From the NCBI RefSeq assembly GCF_026340305.1, contig NZ_JAPEPI010000002.1, positions 3,162,001 to 3,226,000 of the forward strand: 64,000 bases of DNA, in the 5' to 3' direction. Source of the DNA: Streptomyces sp. NBC_01381 (GTDB taxonomy: Bacteria > Actinomycetota > Actinomycetes > Streptomycetales > Streptomycetaceae). Position numbers and translations under genes: made by a program. Below the pieces are notes generated by a model. That model saw only the letters and a list, made by a program, of their open reading frames with translations, was not told the DNA's origin and did no database searches. Of this stretch, positions 59,173-64,000 are shown in pieces. Each line of letters starts with the position of its first letter. The stretch's first letter is position 1.

Positions 59173-59592
59173 ATGTTCCGTACCATGTTCAAGTCCAAGA
59201 TCCACCGCGCCACGGTGACCCAGGCCGACCTGCACTACGTGGGATCCGTCACCATCGACGCCGACCTCCTCGACGCCGCTGACCTGCTGCCCGGCGAGCT
59301 CGTGCACATCGTCGACATCACCAACGGCGCCCGCCTGGAGACGTACACCATCGAGGGCGAGCGCGGCAGCGGCGTCATCGGGATCAACGGTGCGGCGGCG
59401 CACCTCGTGCACCCCGGCGATAGGGTGATCATCATCAGCTACGCCCAGGTCGACGACGCCGAAGCACGCACGCTGCGGCCCAAGGTCGTGCATGTGGACG
59501 GCGCGGACAACCGCGTCGTGGCCCTCGGTGACGACGCGGCCGCTCCGGTTCCGGGCGCCGACGACATGGAGCGCAGTCCGCAGGCGGTGTGA
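59173..59592 (+). CDS. panD: Aspartate 1-decarboxylase
   Basis: 139 aa proenzyme. Self-cleavage site G24-S25 in LHYVGSVTID makes the pyruvoyl group on the alpha chain; GERGSGVIGINGAAAHLVHP and VIIISYAQVDDAEAR are canonical. It makes beta-alanine from aspartate for pantothenate and CoA. First codons MFRTMFKSKIHRATVT; the ATG has no clear ribosome site, and its upstream 150 bp belong to the island. The gene is intact, as expected for an integration target restored by the element. Confidence 0.96.
   Translation: MFRTMFKSKIHRATVTQADLHYVGSVTIDADLLDAADLLPGELVHIVDITNGARLETYTIEGERGSGVIGINGAAAHLVHPGDRVIIISYAQVDDAEARTLRPKVVHVDGADNRVVALGDDAAAPVPGADDMERSPQAV
59182..59202 (+). repeat. Right attachment core (attR)
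   Basis: ACCATGTTCA, then A, then GTCCAAGATC; second copy of the 33774 core. It overlaps panD codons 4-10, so the island end supplies the gene's start. Confidence 0.75.
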
Positions 59593-59609
59593 GACCTCCA
59601 GGAGAGCCG

Positions 59610-59957
59610 ATGAGCAGTGCGATCGAGATCCGTGACGACCGGGCGCGCGGCGTCCTGGAGGCCCACGCGGGCGGCGAAGTCGTCGGCCAGATCGTGTACT
59701 TCACGCTGGAGGAGCCCGAGCGCGCCCTGGTGCCCGTGCACACCGAGGTCGAGCCCGCGCACGAGGGCGAGGGCATCGCGGGATCGCTGGCCAGGGAGCT
59801 GTATGTGATGGCCGCTCGTGAGGGCATCACCGTCGCACCCCTGTGTCCGTACGTCGTGAAGTGGGCCGAGCGGCACCCGGACGAGGCGCCGGTCCCCTCC
59901 GGTGAGCTGGTCAAGGCCGCCCTGGACAAGGTGCGGTCGGACCCGGCCGCATGGTGA
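59610..59957 (+). CDS. Small GNAT-like acetyltransferase (YidJ/CG type)
   Basis: 115 aa. Acetyl-CoA loop VPVHTEVEPAHEGEGIAGSL then ARELYVMAAREGITVAPLCP, YVVKWAERHPD: the short Acetyltransf_CG family. ATG with AGGAGAG upstream, 17 bases after the panD stop, and its 3' end overlaps the next gene by 7 bases. Confidence 0.9.
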   Translation: MSSAIEIRDDRARGVLEAHAGGEVVGQIVYFTLEEPERALVPVHTEVEPAHEGEGIAGSLARELYVMAAREGITVAPLCPYVVKWAERHPDEAPVPSGELVKAALDKVRSDPAAW

Positions 59958-60613
59958 GCGCCGCGACCCTCGCCCTGCTGCACACCTCTCCCGTGCACGT
60001 GCCCGTCTTCGAGGGGCTGCGGGACGAGGACCACCCGGGGACCGCGCTGCGGCACCTCGTCCACGAGGACCTGCTCGCGCGCGCCCGCGTGGAAGGGCCG
60101 CGGGCGGTGGCCGGGGACGTCAGGGAACTCCTTGAGCAGGCCGTCGCCGACGGGGCGGACGCCGTGCTCTGCACCTGCTCGACCCTCGGCGGCGTCGCCG
60201 AAGCGGCCGCCGCCGCGCTCGGCGTGCCGGTCCTGCGGGTCGACCGGCCCATGGCGGCCGCCGCCGTGGCCGCGGGGCGGTCCGTCGCGGTCGTCGCCAC
60301 GGTGGAGAGCACCCTGGAGCCGACCCTCGCCCTCGTCGAGGAGGAGGCGGCACGGGCCGGGCGCCCCGTCGAGGTCACCACCGTTCTGGTGGCGGACGCC
60401 TGGGACCGGTTCGCCGCCGGGGACCGGGACGGATGTCTGGAGCTCGTCGCCGCCGCCGTCGACGCCTTGGACGGTGTCGACGCCGTCGTGCTCGCCCAGG
60501 CATCCATCGCGGACGTGGCAGACAGGGCCGCACTCGCCGTCCCGGTCCTGGCCAGTCCGCGTACGGGCCTGAGTGCGGCCGTTCTCCGGTGCCGGGCGGG
60601 TGCCGCGTCGTAG
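59951..60613 (+). CDS. Aspartate/glutamate racemase-like protein
   Basis: 220 aa. The first catalytic cysteine motif is present (DAVLCTCSTLGGVAEAAAAA), but the second motif reads VVLAQASIADVADRAA where racemases have ACT, so a one-cysteine reaction (as in arylmalonate decarboxylase-like enzymes) or other role is likely. Start overlaps the GNAT stop. Often annotated arylsulfatase in actinobacteria, for which I see no support. Confidence 0.85.
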   Translation: MVSAATLALLHTSPVHVPVFEGLRDEDHPGTALRHLVHEDLLARARVEGPRAVAGDVRELLEQAVADGADAVLCTCSTLGGVAEAAAAALGVPVLRVDRPMAAAAVAAGRSVAVVATVESTLEPTLALVEEEAARAGRPVEVTTVLVADAWDRFAAGDRDGCLELVAAAVDALDGVDAVVLAQASIADVADRAALAVPVLASPRTGLSAAVLRCRAGAAS

Positions 60614-60700
60614 GGTGAACGCGGGAGGTGAGCGATCACTCACCTCCCGCGTACTCGACCGAGGACCCGACCGCGTACCCGGCGTCGACAGGGAGTGGAT

Positions 60701-61147
60701 ATGGCTCAGCGGGGCGAAGAAGCCGTGATCAGTCCGACGGGCTGGGTGGCCAAGCAGGCCAAGGTCTACGAGGAGTCCGGCGGCACCGAGGGCGCCGAGG
60801 TCATGGGCGTGCCCTGCCTGCTGCTCGACTACCGCGGCCGCCGCACCGGACAGTGGCGCCGCACCGTGCTCATCTACGGCCGTGACGGCGACGACTATCT
60901 GATCGTGGCGTCCAACGGCGGCGCCGCCGAGCACCCCCTGTGGTACCGCAACCTGGTGGACGAGCCCGACGTACGGCTGCGCGTGGGCACCGAGGAGCGG
61001 TTCACCGCCCGCGCCACGACCCTCTCGGCCGCGGACAAGACCAGGGTCTGGCCGGGCCTCGTCGAGCTGTTCGCCCCCTATGCGGAGTACCAGCGCAAGA
61101 CCGATCGGGACATCCCCGTCGTACGGCTCAGCCGCACCGAAGGCTGA
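60701..61147 (+). CDS. Deazaflavin-dependent nitroreductase (DDN family)
   Basis: 148 aa. The F420-binding DDN fold: PTGWVAKQAKVYEESGGTEG, LLLDYRGRRTGQWRRTVLIY, GDDYLIVASNGGAAEHPLWY, NLVDEPDVRLRVGTE. Reduces nitro or quinone compounds with F420H2 in relatives. ATG at 60701 chosen over one two codons earlier. Monocistronic. Confidence 0.9.
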   Translation: MAQRGEEAVISPTGWVAKQAKVYEESGGTEGAEVMGVPCLLLDYRGRRTGQWRRTVLIYGRDGDDYLIVASNGGAAEHPLWYRNLVDEPDVRLRVGTEERFTARATTLSAADKTRVWPGLVELFAPYAEYQRKTDRDIPVVRLSRTEG

Positions 61148-61266
61148 CATCGGGCGGCGCGGGGACGCGTGGACTCGGCGGGCGTGGGCACGCGAGGCGG
61201 GAGACAGTGGACGCGTCCGACCTCCGGACCCCGCAGACCGACCTCCGAACCCCGCTGGAGGACCCC

Positions 61267-61464
61267 ATGACCCATCCCTACCCCGACCCCGCGCCGCCCC
61301 CGCCGTTCCCGGACCCGAACGGGCCGATCCCTGTCCCTGACCCCAATCGGCCCATCCCCGTCCCGGACCCGGTGCCGCGCCCCGAGCCTGCGCCCGTGCC
61401 GCAGCCGCCCCCGTCCCCGGTCCCGCAGCCGCCGGGACCGGACACGGAGCCGAAGCCGATGTGA
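61267..61464 (+). CDS. Small proline-rich protein
   Basis: 65 aa, roughly half proline, with repeats PIPVPDPN/RPIPVPDP. A GGAGG site 4 bases upstream of the ATG and a stop shortly before gnd support expression. No signal or membrane segment. Function unknown; could be spurious given its composition. Confidence 0.5.
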   Translation: MTHPYPDPAPPPPFPDPNGPIPVPDPNRPIPVPDPVPRPEPAPVPQPPPSPVPQPPGPDTEPKPM

Positions 61465-61480
61465 GGCCTGGGGCCAGGTG

Positions 61481-62923
61481 CTAGGACCGCACCTCCGAGC
61501 GGTCACCGCCCCACAGCGTGTGGAACGACCCCTCCCGATCCGTACGCCGATAGGTGTGCGCCCCGAAGAAGTCCCGCTGCCCCTGCGTGAGCGCGGCCGG
61601 CAGCCGGTCCGCGCGCAGCGCGTCGTAGTAGGCGAGGGCCGCCGAGAAGCCCGGCGTGGGGACGCCCTGCCGGGTGGCGGCGACGACGACCGCGCGCCAG
61701 TCGTCCTGGGCCGCGCCGATCTCCTGCGCGAACGTCGCGTCCGACAGCAGACTCGGCAGGTCGGGGCGGGCGTCGTAGGCGGCGCGGATGCGGTCCAGGA
61801 AGGCGGCCCGGATGATGCAGCCGCCGCGCCAGATGGCGGCGACCGCGCCCAGGTCGATGTCCCAGCCGTACTCCGCGCTGCCCGCCGCGATCTCGTGGAA
61901 GCCCTGCGTGTACGACACGATCTTCGAGGCGTACAGCGCCTGCTCGACCTGGTCGGCGAACGCGCGCGCCTCCGCCTCGCCCAGCGGCTTCGCCGTGGGA
62001 CCCGGCAACTCCCGTGACGCAGCCCGCAGTTCGGTGTGCCCCGAGAGCGAGCGGGCGAACACCGCCTCGGCGATGCCCGACACCGGAACGCCCAGATCCA
62101 GGGCGATCTGCACGGTCCAGCGGCCCGTGCCCTTCTGCTCGGCCTGGTCCTGCACGACGTCCACGAACGGCTTGCCCGTCTCGGCGTCGACGTGGCTGAG
62201 GACCTCCGCCGTGATCTCGATCAGATACGAGTCGAGGCGGCCGGTGTTCCAGGTGCGGAAGATGTCCGCGATCCGGGCGGGGGAGTAGCCCCCCACATCG
62301 CGCAGGAGCTGGTACGCCTCGGCGATCAGCTGCATGTCCGCGTACTCGATGCCGTTGTGCACCATCTTCACGAAGTGCCCCGCGCCGTCCGGGCCGACGT
62401 GCGTGACACAGGGGGCGCCGTCCTCGGCCTTCGCCGAGATCTTCTCCAGCATCGGGCCGAGCGCCGCGTACGACTCCTCGGAGCCGCCCGGCATGATGCT
62501 CGGGCCGAGCAGCGCGCCCTCCTCGCCGCCGGAGACACCCGTGCCGACGAAGTGGAGTCCCTGCTCCCGCAGTTCGCGCTCGCGGCGCCGGGTGTCCGCG
62601 AAGTGCGCGTTGCCGCCGTCGACGAGCATGTCGCCCGGTTCGAGGAGCGGCGCGAACTCCCGGATCACCGCGTCCGTGGGCTCGCCCGCCTTCACCATGA
62701 CGACCAGACGGCGCGGGCGTTCGAGCGCGGCGACGAACTCCTTGGCGGTCTCCGTGGGGATGAAGTCGCCCTCGTCGCCGAACTCTTCGACCAGGGCCCG
62801 GGTCCTGGCCGCCGTGCGGTTGTGGAGGGCGACCGTATAGCCGTTGCGTGCGAAGTTCCGGGCGAGGTTGCGTCCCATGACCGCGAGGCCCGTGACACCG
62901 ATCTGGGCTGACGTACTGCTCAT
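61481..62923 (-). CDS. gnd: 6-phosphogluconate dehydrogenase, decarboxylating
   Basis: 480 aa from the ATG at 62923. NADP-binding IGVTGLAVMGRNLARNFARN, substrate loop VSGGEEGALLGPSIMPGG, catalytic lysine in GHFVKMVHNGIEYADMQLIA and QDQAEQKGTGRW: the long (470-residue) type. Oxidises 6-phosphogluconate to ribulose 5-phosphate with CO2 and NADPH. Preceded by CCAGGAG. The frame stays open another 88 codons upstream through a 12-bp repeat that encodes STSRSTSS, but conservation starts at SSTSAQIGVTG. Confidence 0.95.
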   Translation of the reverse strand: MSSTSAQIGVTGLAVMGRNLARNFARNGYTVALHNRTAARTRALVEEFGDEGDFIPTETAKEFVAALERPRRLVVMVKAGEPTDAVIREFAPLLEPGDMLVDGGNAHFADTRRRERELREQGLHFVGTGVSGGEEGALLGPSIMPGGSEESYAALGPMLEKISAKAEDGAPCVTHVGPDGAGHFVKMVHNGIEYADMQLIAEAYQLLRDVGGYSPARIADIFRTWNTGRLDSYLIEITAEVLSHVDAETGKPFVDVVQDQAEQKGTGRWTVQIALDLGVPVSGIAEAVFARSLSGHTELRAASRELPGPTAKPLGEAEARAFADQVEQALYASKIVSYTQGFHEIAAGSAEYGWDIDLGAVAAIWRGGCIIRAAFLDRIRAAYDARPDLPSLLSDATFAQEIGAAQDDWRAVVVAATRQGVPTPGFSAALAYYDALRADRLPAALTQGQRDFFGAHTYRRTDREGSFHTLWGGDRSEVRS

Positions 62924-62933
62924 GCCGTGGCTC

Positions 62934-63002
62934 CTGGAAGTGCTGCTGGAAGTGCTTCTGGAGGTACTGCTGTAGGTGCTTCTGGAGTGTTCCTGGAAGT
63001 GG
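62934..63002. repeat. Six imperfect 12-bp tandem repeats in the gnd leader
   Basis: CTGGAAGTGCTG-type units begin at 62934, 62946, 62958, 62970, 62982 (11 bases) and 62993. On the gnd strand each reads CAGCACTTCCAG-like and is in frame with gnd. It lies immediately 5' of the start. Confidence 0.85.
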
Positions 63003-63081
63003 AAGCGCCGATGGTGTTCGCCAGTATTGCCCCGCGGCGTAGCGTGACATTCCGACACTGTCTCCGACGAAGGAGCCGCCC

Positions 63082-64000
63082 GTGCCCCATTTCGACATGC
63101 CGCTGGACGAACTCCGCCGCTACCGGCCCGATCTGACGGAGCCGGACGACTTCGACGCGTTCTGGGAGAAGACCCTTTCGGCGGCACGCGAGCACGACCT
63201 GGAAGCGCGCTTCGACCCCGTGGACGTTCCGCTGAGCACGGTCGACGTCTTCGACGTGACGTACGCCGGGTTCGGCGGCCACCCCGTCAAAGGCTGGCTG
63301 ATTCTGCCCGCGGGGACGAGCGAGCCGCTGCCCGCCGTCGTCCAGTACATCGGCTACGGCGGCGGACGCGGACTTCCCCACGAGCGTCTGCTGTGGTCGG
63401 CGGCGGGCTTCGCGCACTTCGTGATGGACACCCGGGGCCAGGGCAGCGGCGGTTCGGTGGGCGACACCCCGGATCCGGTCGGCAGCGGACCGGCGTATCC
63501 GGGCTATATGACGCGCGGCATCGAGGACCCGCACGAGTACTACTACCGCCGCGTCTTCACCGACGGTGTACGTGCCGTCGAGGCGGCCCGCGCCCATCCG
63601 CTGGTCGACGGCTCGCGGGTGGCCGCGATCGGCGGCAGCCAGGGCGGCGGCATCACGCTCGCCGTCGGCGGGCTCGTCCCTGACCTGGCGGCGATCGCGT
63701 GCGACGTGCCGTTCCTGTGCGACTTCCCGCGCGCGACGACCCTCACCGACCGGCCGCCATATAGAGAGATCGCTCTCTATATGAAGGCGAGGCGCGGCTC
63801 CGAAGAGAGCGTCTTCGGGACGCTCTCCTACTTCGACGGCGTGCACTTCGCGGCGCGGGGCCGGGCACCCGCGCTCTTCTCGGCGGGCCTGGAGGACCTC
63901 ACGTGCCCGCCGTCCACGGTGTTCGCCGCCCACAACGCGTATGCGGGGGCAGAGCGGTCGATGGAGGTGTACGCCTTCAACGACCACGAGGGCGGCGGCC
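63082..64000 (+). CDS. Acetylxylan esterase/cephalosporin deacetylase (AXE1), 3' end cut
   Basis: 306 codons seen from GTG with AAGGAG 6 bases upstream. AXE1 family of alpha/beta hydrolases: MPLDELRRYRPDLTEPDDFD, VVQYIGYGGGRGLPHERLLW, nucleophile elbow AAIGGSQGGGITLA, acid in GLEDLTCPPSTVF and catalytic His region NDHEGGG at the edge. Removes acetyl groups from xylo-oligosaccharides or cephalosporin C. About 10-15 residues are missing beyond the window. Confidence 0.93.
   Translation, partial: MPHFDMPLDELRRYRPDLTEPDDFDAFWEKTLSAAREHDLEARFDPVDVPLSTVDVFDVTYAGFGGHPVKGWLILPAGTSEPLPAVVQYIGYGGGRGLPHERLLWSAAGFAHFVMDTRGQGSGGSVGDTPDPVGSGPAYPGYMTRGIEDPHEYYYRRVFTDGVRAVEAARAHPLVDGSRVAAIGGSQGGGITLAVGGLVPDLAAIACDVPFLCDFPRATTLTDRPPYREIALYMKARRGSEESVFGTLSYFDGVHFAARGRAPALFSAGLEDLTCPPSTVFAAHNAYAGAERSMEVYAFNDHEGGG

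Larger units (their letters stand above)
33774..59202. mobile_element. Integrative genomic island inserted at panD (25.4 kb)
   Basis: A 21-bp direct repeat with one mismatch bounds the segment (33774-33794 and 59182-59202), both inside panD codons. Just inside each end are paired GTCAGCA repeats, 11 bp apart, inverted with respect to one another, and next to each a truncated tyrosine-integrase N-terminus pointing inward. Inside are IS remnants, a lower-GC left part, an ABC transporter and the GTPase/Hsp70/CHAT locus. Outside, the panD regulator-side and panD-GNAT sides would be contiguous if the island were removed. No intact integrase, so it is probably immobile now. Two related stacked elements could also give two integrase ends. 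Confidence 0.75.

Noticed and set aside
33774..59202. Prophage
   Set aside because: No capsid, portal, terminase, tail or lysis genes; only integrase ends.
59951..60613. Arylsulfatase
   Set aside because: No CxPxR signature; it matches the Asp/Glu racemase fold.

Overview
The window is a high-GC actinobacterial chromosome segment, almost certainly Streptomyces. Codons strongly favour G/C at the third position, GTG starts are common, and the gene families are typical of the genus: a streptogrisin-type protease, a family 2 encapsulin with cysteine desulfurase, SoxR-box control of an ABC exporter, HxlR/TetR/LacI-type regulators, and a deazaflavin-type nitroreductase. I saw no rRNA, tRNA or CRISPR array.

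Positions 1-33.6 kb are chromosomal and mostly monocistronic: YceI, NUDIX hydrolase, flavin reductase, a STAND NTPase, MFS exporters with divergent regulators, an ECF sigma factor fused to an extracellular CAP domain, serine hydrolase, acyl-CoA synthetase, an encapsulin operon, secreted S1 protease, GH3 beta-glucosidase, a SoxR-type ABC exporter, sulfatase, and a polysaccharide lyase with its regulator. Several scars lie here. A deletion has fused the 3' halves of a tryptophan-halogenase gene and a P450 gene head to head. The 3' end of one gene occurs in three tandem copies. A 23-copy heptamer array precedes the same gene. An AsnC-type regulator is decayed.

Positions 33.77-59.20 kb look like a 25.4 kb integrative island inserted in the 5' end of panD. 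A 21-bp near-perfect direct repeat (one mismatch) flanks it. Paired GTCAGCA arm-type repeats with the same 11-bp spacing sit just inside each end in inverted orientation. A truncated tyrosine-integrase start lies at each end. The left end keeps an orphan panD beginning, and the right end carries an intact panD whose first codons are supplied from the island side. The left third of the island (33.8-40.2 kb) is a patchwork of IS debris, two paralogous small secreted proteins, an ArsR-like regulator and an amino-acid ABC transporter.

Positions 40.2-59.0 kb hold the most interesting content: two divergent operons of 14 genes. Leftward: a TPR-CHAT caspase-like protein, a 67-aa protein, a DUF6338 membrane protein, a dynamin-like GTPase, a 1176-aa SrfB/Hsp70-like ATPase and a 393-aa helical protein. 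Rightward: a 46-aa membrane protein, a dynamin-like GTPase, a C39-like cysteine peptidase, a mini-GrpE, a 189-aa unknown, a second dynamin-like GTPase with a membrane hairpin and coiled coil, an Hsp70 lacking its substrate-binding domain, and a YbjN-like protein. Most genes overlap or nearly abut. I propose a multi-component conflict or membrane-remodelling system in which GTPases and Hsp70-like switches control CHAT and C39-type proteases.

Positions 59.2-64 kb return to chromosome: panD, GNAT, Asp/Glu racemase-like protein, nitroreductase-like protein, gnd, and an acetylxylan esterase cut by the window end.
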